From assembly GCF_008330945.1 (NCBI RefSeq), contig NZ_CP043489.1, forward strand, positions 1,747,501 to 1,811,500: 64,000 bases of DNA. Reading direction: 5' to 3'. The translations under genes were made by a program, and so were the position numbers. The notes under the pieces are model-generated. The model was given only the letters and a program-made list of their open reading frames with translations. It ran no database searches and was not told where the DNA came from. This document shows, in pieces, positions 53,484-61,016 of the stretch. The DNA comes from Labrys sp. KNU-23. GTDB taxonomy: Bacteria; Pseudomonadota; Alphaproteobacteria; Rhizobiales; Labraceae. Position 1 is the first letter of the stretch, and the number at the start of each line of letters is the position of its first letter.

Positions 53484-53895
53484 ATGTCGCTCGGGGATCT
53501 CTGGCGGCCGATCTCTCCTGGGGTAGTGACCGACCGCGAAATCAGAATTGACGATCCGGTGTGATTTTATCGTGACGCCCCGCCGATCTGCAGATTCGGG
53601 CACCTTCGCATTCCGAACAGGTCGCATCCGAAGCGACCTCCGGCGGTCAAACGCCGAATGAAATCGCAATCTCGACGATCGGACGGTCGTCCTTTCGGAA
53701 AACATGCTGCCGCGGTTTAGGCAGGGGCCCGCTGCCTTCAGGATACGGAGTACCGCGTCTCATCCACGATCGTTCGTTTTACGCTCGGACGTCGTATTCG
53801 ACCGACCGAGGGCACCGTGCCGGAGGGGCCTTTGTCTGCATGTACAAACAAAAGCCCGGCGCTGGCAGAGCTCTGCATCTTCCGAGATCGACTGA

Positions 53896-54642
53896 TCAGA
53901 ACTTGTAGTTCACGCCCAGACGAACGGTATGGAAATCCGTGCGCAGCCTGGTGTGGATGGTGTAATCCGTCGGCTCGCCACCATTGATTTCGGTCGCGCT
54001 GATTTTCGACCGGCCAAGATCGATATATTGATATTCGAGCTTGGCGGTCCAATGCTGGCTGAAAGCGTACTCCGCGCCGCCACCGACGGCGAAGCCAACT
54101 CTGGTCTTGCTGGTACGAGGATGAGCGAGGAAATCGCCGTTGACATAGTTCTGGGTGTATTTGACCCCACCGACAGCCAGACCGCCGGTCGCATAAAACA
54201 GGATGTTGTCAAAGGCGTAGCCGATTCGCGGACGAACCGTGCCGAACCAGTTGACCTGGCTCTTCGTGCTCAGGAAGTAACCCGCGTTGGCGCCGATGCG
54301 TCCGGCCTTGTCGCTGATGCCGCCGCCCTGGATATCGCCTTCCAGGCCGAGAACAAGATTGCCCGCCTGCCGATTATAGCCAGCCTGGACGCCGCCGAAG
54401 CCCCCCTTGGGTGAAAGGCTGCCATACCTGTCCACGAGGGGGCCAGTGGCCGGAAAGAGCTCCGACATCGTTACATCGTGGCTGGATCCGAAGCCATCGC
54501 CACCATTGATACCGGCATAGAAGCCCGTCCAGTTATAGGCGGCCGCAGGAGCAACAGGCTCTACCGCAGCAGGTGCCAGATCGGCAGCCGAAGCGCCAAC
54601 CGTGACAAGCAAAAAAGCGGATGCCGAAATCCGTAACTTCAT
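53896..54642 (-). CDS. Outer-membrane beta-barrel protein, Omp25/Omp31 family
   Basis: An 8-stranded porin-like barrel of 248 residues: signal peptide (MKLRISASAFLLVTVGASA), a short Ala/Pro linker, family opening YNWTGFYAGINGG, barrel blocks GGVQAGYNRQAGNLVLGLEGDIQ, WFGTVRPRIGYAF, LFYATGGLAVGGV, KTRVGFAVGGGAEYAFSQHWTAKLEYQYIDLG, and the C-terminal aromatic signature VRLGVNYKF. Start at the ATG 54640-54642; the upstream extension reads through AT-rich promoter DNA. No strong ribosome-binding site. Long AT-rich upstream region suggests regulated expression. Confidence 0.9.
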   Translation of the reverse strand: MKLRISASAFLLVTVGASAADLAPAAVEPVAPAAAYNWTGFYAGINGGDGFGSSHDVTMSELFPATGPLVDRYGSLSPKGGFGGVQAGYNRQAGNLVLGLEGDIQGGGISDKAGRIGANAGYFLSTKSQVNWFGTVRPRIGYAFDNILFYATGGLAVGGVKYTQNYVNGDFLAHPRTSKTRVGFAVGGGAEYAFSQHWTAKLEYQYIDLGRSKISATEINGGEPTDYTIHTRLRTDFHTVRLGVNYKF

Positions 54643-55128
54643 TTCTGAAGATCCAAACCTCACTGAATGAGAAATTTTCTTACCATGGCAGCCCCTACAA
54701 GTATGTGATTTTGGGACAACAACTTTCATCTATTCCAGAGGATTCAGCCAAAATTTAACCCGCAATAATTTCATGAAAAATATGGATTTTTACAAATGAA
54801 ATCTGAATTAATCTGCGAAATTTATTCAATAAATATATGCATTAAATTCCTTCCGTTTAGAAAATCGGCCATACGCCCCTGAACCACCACTTCCTCAAAT
54901 AGCACGCTTACTGCACTGGCAGTGTCGAACATCGGATATCTGGATACAGGCTAGCCCCTGCGTCGGAAAGATCGCGGCTGCGTGATGCCCGTACGGCGCC
55001 ACGGGCAATGAAGGGCGTTTCGTCGACGACCGGCGGATACTCAGGCAAGCATGGAGGCGCGAGCCAGCATGCGGGGCCCAAAGCCTTTCGTGAGAACCGA
55101 AGGGGGGCCACAGCAGCAGCGGCATCCG
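54643..55128. other. AT-rich upstream region of the barrel gene, no gene
   Basis: The part next to the barrel gene (54700-54860) is strongly AT-rich and probably contains its promoter and regulator sites; I cannot choose one -35/-10 pair. The rest (54860-55128) shows no convincing gene. Confidence 0.45.
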
Positions 55129-55160
55129 AAAAACAAAAGGCACCGCGCTAGCGATGCCTT
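55129..55160 (-). terminator. Terminator of tRNA-Val
   Basis: On the minus strand AAGGCA-T-CGC-TAGC-GCG-G-TGCCTT followed by TTGTTTTT, about 28 bp after the tRNA 3' end. Confidence 0.88.
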
Positions 55161-55187
55161 GGGTCTTCAATTCGTTCTGGTAAGCGA

Positions 55188-55262
<75 letters not shown>

Positions 55263-55340
55263 ATCGCTTGCGGAGGCCGGCCTGATAGCAGGTTGAATCA
55301 GGCCATGCAAGCCATTCGTCCCGCTATTTTGAAAAGAAGT

Positions 55341-55703
55341 TCAGGCGGCCTTCAGGAGCTTGTCGACTTCGTTGACCAGATCCTTGAGATGGAAGGGCTT
55401 GGACAATACCTTGGCGTCGCGCGGGGCCTGTGAATCGGGGTTGAGCGCCACGGCCGCGAAACCGGTGATAAACATCACCTTGATGTCGGGATCGAGCTCG
55501 GTGGCCCGGCGGGCCAGCTCGATGCCGTCCATCTCCGGCATGACGATGTCGGTGAGCAGCAATTCGAACGGTTCTTCCCGCAGCCGATGATAGGCGGACA
55601 GGCCGTTGTCGTAGGACATCACCTCATGTCCGGCATTCTGCAGGGCGCGCACCAGGAAGCGGCGCATATCATTGTCGTCTTCGGCAAGGAGAATCTTGTT
55701 CAT
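55341..55703 (-). CDS. cpdR: Single-domain response regulator CpdR
   Basis: Receiver-only protein of 120 residues that, unphosphorylated, directs ClpXP to cell-cycle substrates in alphaproteobacteria. Acidic pocket AEDDND, phospho-acceptor Asp52 (LLLTDIVMPEMDG), conserved FITGFAAVAL and KPFHLKDLV. It has no output domain and ends in LLKAA, fitting the CpdR C-terminus with its terminal alanines. Location beside an N-formylglutamate amidohydrolase matches the arrangement in other Rhizobiales. Confidence 0.93.
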   Translation of the reverse strand: MNKILLAEDDNDMRRFLVRALQNAGHEVMSYDNGLSAYHRLREEPFELLLTDIVMPEMDGIELARRATELDPDIKVMFITGFAAVALNPDSQAPRDAKVLSKPFHLKDLVNEVDKLLKAA

Positions 55704-55965
55704 GATGGCGTCCCGAATCCCCGGCCGGGCCGGAGCATGTTCGAACTCTATAAACCGTCGTCAGGGTAAACGCCCCGTTTACATCGCAATAGAGTTAATC
55801 CCGAATTCGTGATGCCGCCAGAGGCTGTTGTGCCGAACGGGCGAAGTAAAATTCACGCGGTGGGGCTTGTGATGCTTGCCTGCACATGATTTTGTCGAAA
55901 TATGTCGGTATCGCCCGGATCGGCCGCTTTCCACGGGAAGGCGCCGCAAAGGCGAACGCAACCAA

Positions 55966-56015
55966 GCAGAGTTTACCGATATTGCCCGCGAATGGGCAAT
56001 ATCGGTAAACTCTGC
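55966..56015. repeat. Perfect 22-bp inverted repeat (hairpin 1)
   Basis: Left arm 55966-55987 begins GCAGAGTTTACC and is perfectly complementary to 55994-56015, loop GCGAAT. No T run follows on either strand. Lies between cpdR and the amidohydrolase gene. Confidence 0.9.
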
Positions 56016-56031
56016 AGGAGTTTGAAATCCT

Positions 56032-56078
56032 GTATGTTCCTCCCAATCGAACCTGCAGTTCGATTGGGAGGAACATAC
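56032..56078. repeat. Perfect 20-bp inverted repeat (hairpin 2)
   Basis: Left arm 56032-56051 begins GTATGTTCCTCC and is perfectly complementary to 56059-56078, loop CCTGCAG. Only 16 bp separate it from hairpin 1, and that gap itself holds most of a small CAGGA/TCCTG dyad (56015-56032). Confidence 0.9.
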
Positions 56079-56103
56079 TTAGCCTCTGGAGTCCGTGGAC
56101 GGC

Positions 56104-56982
56104 ATGGAAATCGAGCTCAGCCCTCCCTTCGACGTGGTCGAGCCGGCGGCCTATTCGGCGCCCCTGCTGTTCAACTCGCCCCATTCCGGCCGGGTCTATC
56201 CACGCGCCTTCCTGGAGGCCTCCCGCCTCGATCCACTGTCCCTGCGCCGCTCCGAGGATGCCTTCGTCGACCTCCTGCTCGCCGATGTCGCGGCCAGCGG
56301 CTCGGCGGTGATGAGTGCACGCTTTCCCCGCGCCTTTCTCGATGTCAACCGCGAGCCCTATGAGCTCGACCCGCGTATGTTCGACGGCAGGCTGCCGAAC
56401 TATGCCAATACCCGCTCCCTGCGCGTAGCCGGCGGTTTGGGCACCCTGGCGCGGGTGGTCAGCGAGAACCAGGAGATCTATGCCCGCCGCCTGCCGGTGG
56501 ACGAGGCGCTGCGCCGGATCGAGGAGCTCTACAAACCCTATCACCGCACGCTGCGCCGCCTCCTCGGCCAGATCCACCGCGAATTCGGCGTGGCGCTGCT
56601 GGTCGACTGCCACTCCATGCCGTCCTGTGGCCTGGCGCGCGAGGACAGGCCTCGCGCCGACATCGTGCTGGGCGATCGCTACGGCACGAGCTGCTCGCAC
56701 CTGATCATGGACTGCGCCGACGAGGCCCTGCGCAATCTCGGCTATTCGGTCGCGCGCAACAAGCCCTATGCCGGTGGCTACATCACCGAGCATTACGGCA
56801 ATCCCGGCGCCGGCTTCCACGTCATCCAGATCGAGATCAACCGTTCGATCTACATGAACGAACAGGATTTCTCCCTGCTGCCGGCCTTCGAGCGCCTGAA
56901 GCAGGATCTCACCGTGCTGCGCGATACGCTCGCTGGCCTGCCCTTCCACTATCTCGATGCATTCCACCTGGCCGCCGAGTGA
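56104..56982 (+). CDS. N-formylglutamate amidohydrolase
   Basis: Zinc enzyme releasing formate and glutamate from N-formylglutamate, last step of one histidine-degradation route. The 292-residue protein has family blocks LLFNSPHSGRVYP (metal His), RRSEDAFVDLL, RAFLDVNREPYELD, LLVDCHSMPS (metal His), GDRYGTSC and VIQIEINRSIYMNE. A GTG nine bases upstream is an alternative start; the GGAG lies too close to it. Overlaps the next gene by 4 bp (GTGA). No other hut genes nearby. Confidence 0.92.
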   Translation: MEIELSPPFDVVEPAAYSAPLLFNSPHSGRVYPRAFLEASRLDPLSLRRSEDAFVDLLLADVAASGSAVMSARFPRAFLDVNREPYELDPRMFDGRLPNYANTRSLRVAGGLGTLARVVSENQEIYARRLPVDEALRRIEELYKPYHRTLRRLLGQIHREFGVALLVDCHSMPSCGLAREDRPRADIVLGDRYGTSCSHLIMDCADEALRNLGYSVARNKPYAGGYITEHYGNPGAGFHVIQIEINRSIYMNEQDFSLLPAFERLKQDLTVLRDTLAGLPFHYLDAFHLAAE

Positions 56983-57521
56983 ACCAGCCCGTTTCGCCTG
57001 CCCCCGAAGCCAATTGGGTCTTCGGCTATGGTTCCCTGATGTGGAATCCCGGTTTTGCCTTTGAAGAGCGGCAGAACGCACTGATTCGTGGCCTACACCG
57101 GGCTCTGTGCATCTGGTCGCATGTTCATCGCGGCACACCCGAAAAACCGGGCCTGGTGCTCGGCCTCGACCGGGGTGGCTCCTGCCGGGGAGTCGCCTTC
57201 CGCGTCGCCTCCGAACATTGGGATGCGACGGTGGACTATCTGCGCCGGCGCGAGCAGGCCACCAGTGTCTATATCGAGATCCTGCACGAGGCCCGGCTCG
57301 AGGATGGGCGCCATGTCCGCGCTCTCGCCTACCGGGCAGACCGGGCGCATCGTCAATATTGCGGCAAGCTGCCGGACCGCCAGCTGCTGGAGGTTGTGCG
57401 CGGCGGCGTCGGGCTTTCGGGTGCCAATCCCGACTATGTGCTGGCCACCCACGACCATCTCGACGAACTCGGCATCCCCGACCGCACCCTGGCCTGGCTC
57501 TCGCATCAATTGCGGGGATGA
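56979..57521 (+). CDS. Gamma-glutamylcyclotransferase, ChaC-like
   Basis: Degrades gamma-glutamyl peptides, probably glutathione, to 5-oxoproline. The 180-residue protein opens with the substrate loop VFGYGSLMWNPGF and has the catalytic Glu candidate in RRREQATSVYIE (ChaC pattern). GTG start overlapping the amidohydrolase stop. The pair suggests linked handling of glutamate derivatives. Confidence 0.9.
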   Translation: MNQPVSPAPEANWVFGYGSLMWNPGFAFEERQNALIRGLHRALCIWSHVHRGTPEKPGLVLGLDRGGSCRGVAFRVASEHWDATVDYLRRREQATSVYIEILHEARLEDGRHVRALAYRADRAHRQYCGKLPDRQLLEVVRGGVGLSGANPDYVLATHDHLDELGIPDRTLAWLSHQLRG

Positions 57522-57650
57522 ATGGCGCGTGAAGCGCGATCGGCGGAGATGCGCACCCAGCTATCTCCCAAAAGCCCCTTCACAAGACCGACACGTTAAT
57601 CCTACATTGTGATGGCGAACGGCCGAATCGGCTTTTTCGGCTGGAACCAA

Positions 57651-57751
57651 AGCGTTTTGCGCCTTGGTGGTATCACCAGGAACCGCAACGACGCGTCGAA
57701 ACAAGGAATTGGAGCAAGGAGCGTTCCAGCCGGAACGGGCTCTGCTCCAAG
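57651..57751 (+). repeat. Interspersed repeat, copy D
   Basis: Begins agcgttttgcgcc, contains aaccgcaacgacgcgtcgaaacaaggaattggagcaaggagcgttc and ends gctctgctccaa. Same block order as copies A and E, more diverged. Just upstream of the HNH gene. Confidence 0.65.
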
Positions 57752-57766
57752 TGTCGGGAGCGCTTC

Positions 57767-58351
57767 GTGACAGCGCATGTTTCGCCTGCTGTGTTTCATA
57801 CGTCGGTCTCGCCCGAGGCGTGTCCCGCCCTCGTGCTGAACGCCGATTACCGGCCTCTGTCCTATTATCCGCTGTCGCTCTGGTCCTGGCAGGATACGGT
57901 GAAAGCGGTCTTCCTCGACAGGGTCAACATCATCTCCGAATATGACAAGGTGGTGCGAAGTCCGACCTTCGAGTTCCGATTACCTTCGGTGGTGTGCCTC
58001 AAGACCTATGTCAAACCCAGTCGGAACCCCGCCTTTACCCGCTTCAACGTCTTCCTGCGCGACTGTTTCACCTGCCAATATTGCGGCACACGGTCAGATC
58101 TGACCTTCGACCACGTCATTCCCCGCTCCCGAGGCGGCCAGACAACCTGGGAAAACGTCGTCGCTGCCTGCTCGCCCTGCAATCTGAAAAAGGGCGGCGC
58201 CATGCCCGCCGAGGCCGGCATGCATCCCAACCAGAAGCCCTACGCCCCCTCCCTCAGCGACCTGCACCAGAACGGCCGGCATTTCCCGCCGAACTATCTG
58301 CACGAGAGCTGGCTCGATTATCTCTATTGGGATACCGAACTGGAGCCTTGA
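57767..58351 (+). CDS. HNH endonuclease family protein
   Basis: A 194-residue protein with a C-terminal HNH/McrA-like nuclease fold: CQYCGTRSDLTFDHVIPRSRGG (Zn Cys pair and catalytic Asp-His), ENVVAACSPCNLKKGG (Asn and second Cys pair). The N-terminal segment (VLNADYRPLSYYPLSLWSWQDTVKAVF) is typical of a widespread stand-alone HNH family in proteobacteria. GTG start with GGAG before it. No phage or restriction partner adjacent; cellular role unknown. Confidence 0.9.
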   Translation: MTAHVSPAVFHTSVSPEACPALVLNADYRPLSYYPLSLWSWQDTVKAVFLDRVNIISEYDKVVRSPTFEFRLPSVVCLKTYVKPSRNPAFTRFNVFLRDCFTCQYCGTRSDLTFDHVIPRSRGGQTTWENVVAACSPCNLKKGGAMPAEAGMHPNQKPYAPSLSDLHQNGRHFPPNYLHESWLDYLYWDTELEP

Positions 58352-58507
58352 TCGGTTCCCTCCATCGGGGCATGCTTTGCGCGTCGTCACTGGCTCGCTT
58401 TCGCGCATGATCGGGGGGCCGGCGACGACCTTTCCGATTGTTAACGAGCGCTCACTATCGAATTCTCCTATAGTGAAGTGGCCGCAAGGCAATCATCAAA
58501 CAAATCT

Positions 58508-58613
58508 GGGGCAAGGCGCGATTTCGCGAAATCGCACTTTTTCTCCAACTCTTTGTTTTACCGCGTTTTCTTAATCGAAAAGCCGATCGACTTTTCTGGA
58601 AGACGCTTCAGGT
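58508..58613 (-). repeat. Interspersed repeat, half copy, in the HNH-antiporter gap
   Basis: ggggcaaggcgcgatttcgcgaaatcgcactttttctccaactctttgttt parallels the left half of copy B (gagcaaagcgcgttc...tttgctccaactcgttgttt). The right part, ttaatcgaaaagccgatcgacttttctggaag, is a different block with its own imperfect dyad. Also contains the palindrome cgcgatttcgcgaaatcgc. The rest of the gap (58352-58507) shows no gene. Confidence 0.6.
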
Positions 58614-58659
58614 GCTGTAAGCACGCCGAACGCTTGTTACGACCGCGAAGAGAGGTTCC

Positions 58660-60489
58660 ATGCCGCACGAGACACCGTTGATTGCAACGATCGTGGCGGG
58701 CCTGGGACTGGCATTCATCTTTGCGCTTGTCGCACAGCGGTTGCGGCTGTCTCCGATCGTCGCCTATCTGCTCGGCGGCGTGGTGATCGGCCCCTTCACC
58801 CCGGGTTTCGTGGCGGACCAGAATCTCGCCAATGAACTCGCCGAGCTCGGCGTCATCCTGCTGATGTTCGGCGTCGGGCTGCATTTTTCGCTGAAGGACC
58901 TGCTCTCCGTCCGCGCCATCGCCGTTCCCGGGGCCCTGGGTCAGATCGCGGTGGCGACGCTGCTCGGCATGGGCTTTTCCTGGGTCATGGGTTGGGGCCT
59001 CGGCACGGGCCTGGTCTTCGGCCTTGCCCTCTCGGTCGCCAGTACCGTGGTGCTGCTGCGCGCCATGCAGGAACGCAAGCTGATCGAGACCGAGCGCGGA
59101 CGCATCGCCGTCGGCTGGCTGATCGTCGAAGACCTGGTGATGGTGATCACCCTGGTGCTGATCCCCCCGCTGGCCGGGCTTCTCGGCGGCCATGCGCCGG
59201 GCGAGGTCGCGCCTTCCGGCCTCGCCGCCAATCTCGGCCTCAATTCGATCGCCGCCACCCTCCTGGTCACCGCGATCAAGGTCGCTGCCTTCGTGGCGCT
59301 GATGCTGGTGGTCGGGCGCAAGGTCATCCCCTGGGTCCTGCATTTCGTCGCCCATACCGGCTCGCGCGAGCTCTTCCGCCTGGCCGTGCTGGCGATTTCG
59401 CTCGGGGTCGCCTATGGCGCGGCCGTGCTCTTCGGCGTCTCCTTCGCGCTGGGCGCATTCTTCGCCGGCATGGTGCTGGCCGAATCCCCGCTGAGCAAGC
59501 AGGCGGCCAACGAGACGCTGCCGCTGCGCGACGCCTTCGCCGTGCTGTTCTTCGTCTCGGTCGGCATGCTGTTCAACCCGGCCATCCTGATCCAGCATCC
59601 CCTCGGCGTGCTCGCGACCTTCCTGATCATCGTGATCGGCAAGTCGATCGCCGCCTTCCTGATCGTGCGCGGCTTCGGTTATTCCAGGGGCGTGGCGCTC
59701 ACCATTTCGGCAAGTCTGGCCCAGATCGGCGAGTTCTCGTTCATCCTGGCCGTGCTCGGCGTCAAGCTGCAGATCATTCCCGGCACCGCGCGTGACCTGG
59801 TGGTGGCCGGTGCCCTCCTTTCCATCGTAATCAACCCGATCCTGTTCATGGCGCTGGACCGTTTCGTGCTGCGTCCCGAGCGCCAGCCGGCTGCTGCCCC
59901 CAAGCCGGAAGCCAAGACGGAAGCCAAGCCGGAGGTCGAGCCGGAGACACCGTCCGAGCCCGATGCCGGCACGGGCGCCCCCGTGGCGGAAGCCCAGCCT
60001 GCCCCGGCGCCTCTGCCTGAGGATGATGACATCGAAGTGGTCCAGCCGACCAAGCTCAGCCAGCACGCCATTCTGGTCGGCCATGGCCGCGTTGGCAGCC
60101 GGGTGGCCAAGGCCCTGCACCAGGCCGGCGTGCCGCTGGTGGTGATCGAAGAATCGCAGAGCGAGGTCGAGAAGCTGAAAGCGGAGGGCATCGAGGTCTA
60201 TTCCGGCCCGGCCGGCGACTACGAGACGCTGGAGCTGCAGAATCTGGCCGGCGCGAAATGGCTTGTCGTCGCCATCCCAGACGCCTTCGAAGCCGGCCAC
60301 CTGGTGGAGCAGGCCCGCAAGCTCAACCCGACCATCCGCATTCTCGCCCGGGCGCACAGCGAGGAGGCCGTCGACTATCTCCGAGGGCTCGGGGCCGATG
60401 CGATCCTGATGGGCGAAGAGGAAATCGCCCGTGGCATGATCCGCGACCTGCTGCAGCCCGAGGCAAGCCAGCCCGGCCAGGCGGCCTGA
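58660..60489 (+). CDS. Monovalent cation:proton antiporter with RCK domain (YbaL/KefB-like)
   Basis: CPA2-family antiporter of 609 residues. About 12-13 helices hold the Na+/H+ exchanger domain (ELGVILLMFGVGLHFSLKDL, FGLALSVASTVVLLRAMQE, GWLIVEDLVMVITL, FALGAFFAGMVLAES). A long Pro/Glu/Ala-rich linker (about 405-460) leads to a RCK/TrkA-N regulatory domain with GHGRVGSRVAKAL and an acidic strand end. The domain order matches YbaL; glutathione-gating residues of KefC are not evident. Strong GAGAGGTT ribosome-binding site. Confidence 0.92.
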   Translation: MPHETPLIATIVAGLGLAFIFALVAQRLRLSPIVAYLLGGVVIGPFTPGFVADQNLANELAELGVILLMFGVGLHFSLKDLLSVRAIAVPGALGQIAVATLLGMGFSWVMGWGLGTGLVFGLALSVASTVVLLRAMQERKLIETERGRIAVGWLIVEDLVMVITLVLIPPLAGLLGGHAPGEVAPSGLAANLGLNSIAATLLVTAIKVAAFVALMLVVGRKVIPWVLHFVAHTGSRELFRLAVLAISLGVAYGAAVLFGVSFALGAFFAGMVLAESPLSKQAANETLPLRDAFAVLFFVSVGMLFNPAILIQHPLGVLATFLIIVIGKSIAAFLIVRGFGYSRGVALTISASLAQIGEFSFILAVLGVKLQIIPGTARDLVVAGALLSIVINPILFMALDRFVLRPERQPAAAPKPEAKTEAKPEVEPETPSEPDAGTGAPVAEAQPAPAPLPEDDDIEVVQPTKLSQHAILVGHGRVGSRVAKALHQAGVPLVVIEESQSEVEKLKAEGIEVYSGPAGDYETLELQNLAGAKWLVVAIPDAFEAGHLVEQARKLNPTIRILARAHSEEAVDYLRGLGADAILMGEEEIARGMIRDLLQPEASQPGQAA

Positions 60490-60505
60490 GACGGGCGCAA
60501 CCCTT

Positions 60506-60576
60506 GTCATTGCCGGGCTCGACCCGGCAGTCCAGCTGGCTCCGCCACCTGACAATGCCGGGACTCGAGATGACCA
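60506..60576. repeat. Intergenic repeat of cattgccgggctcgacccggca type
   Basis: cattgccgggctcgacccggcagtccagctgg followed by acaatgccgggactcgagatgacc. It contains the inner dyad TGCCGGGC-TCGA-CCCGGCA-like and a second inverted copy of its core. Elements of this wording are scattered through alphaproteobacterial genomes. Confidence 0.6.
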
Positions 60577-60887
60577 GGTCAAGCCCAGGCAGGACGAAAC
60601 AGAGCCCGCTGCGGCCTATTTCTGCGGTTTACCCCCGCTAAACACAGGATCGCCCCAGCGATTACCTTATCGTTAAGGCCTCGATAACCGTACGAATTGT
60701 TAATGAAGTGATACCCTTTACCTGCATTTTCTGCGGCTTTATTGCTATTCCATGAATAGAATGAACCATTTTTAGACACCAACTCCCTTTCGGATAGCGG
60801 GCGATACGCGCCCCGTGTCGGCAACGTCAAATCGAGATGCAGCGGGAACCGCCGGGCGCAAGCCCGGCAGATCGTGGCTGCATGCCG
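60577..60887. other. Intergenic region before ftsI, no gene
   Basis: No gene supported. Moderately AT-rich around 60650-60780 with runs such as cgaattgttaatgaagtgatacc; likely contains the ftsI promoter, which I cannot place precisely. Confidence 0.4.
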
Positions 60888-61000
60888 GAGCGTTTTGCGA
60901 TTGGACGCCAAGGCGCTCTCTCGCCAATCCGTGGGATTGGCTTGGAAACAAGGAGCCAGAGCGAACATGCGTTCAGCCATGAACGCGCTTTGTCTTGAGC
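60888..61000 (+). repeat. Interspersed repeat, copy E
   Basis: Begins agcgttttgcgattggacgcc, includes gccaatccgtgggattggcttggaaacaaggagccagagcg and ends gaacgcgctttgtctt. Abuts the ribosome-binding region of the ftsI gene. Confidence 0.75.
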
Positions 61001-61016
61001 ATTGGGAAAAGCGGTG

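Larger units (their letters stand above)
52969..53895. other. 927-bp non-coding stretch with hairpins and a poly-C run
   Basis: No gene supported: the open frames present are short, lack ribosome-binding sites and have no recognisable sequence. Visible structure: a perfect dyad CCGACTGT-GA-ACAGTCGG (53082-53099), a 17-base C run (53346-53362), and a hairpin AACCCCGCC-TTTGTC-GGCGGGGTT (53460-53483). A small RNA gene cannot be excluded. Confidence 0.5.

Noticed and set aside
53258..53551. Plus-strand open frame crossing the poly-C run, as a phase-variable gene
   Set aside because: No ribosome-binding site, low-complexity translation, and no family features on either side of the tract in any frame.
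54895..55170. Minus-strand open frame near tRNA-Val
   Set aside because: It overlaps the tRNA terminator and has no start signal or recognisable sequence.
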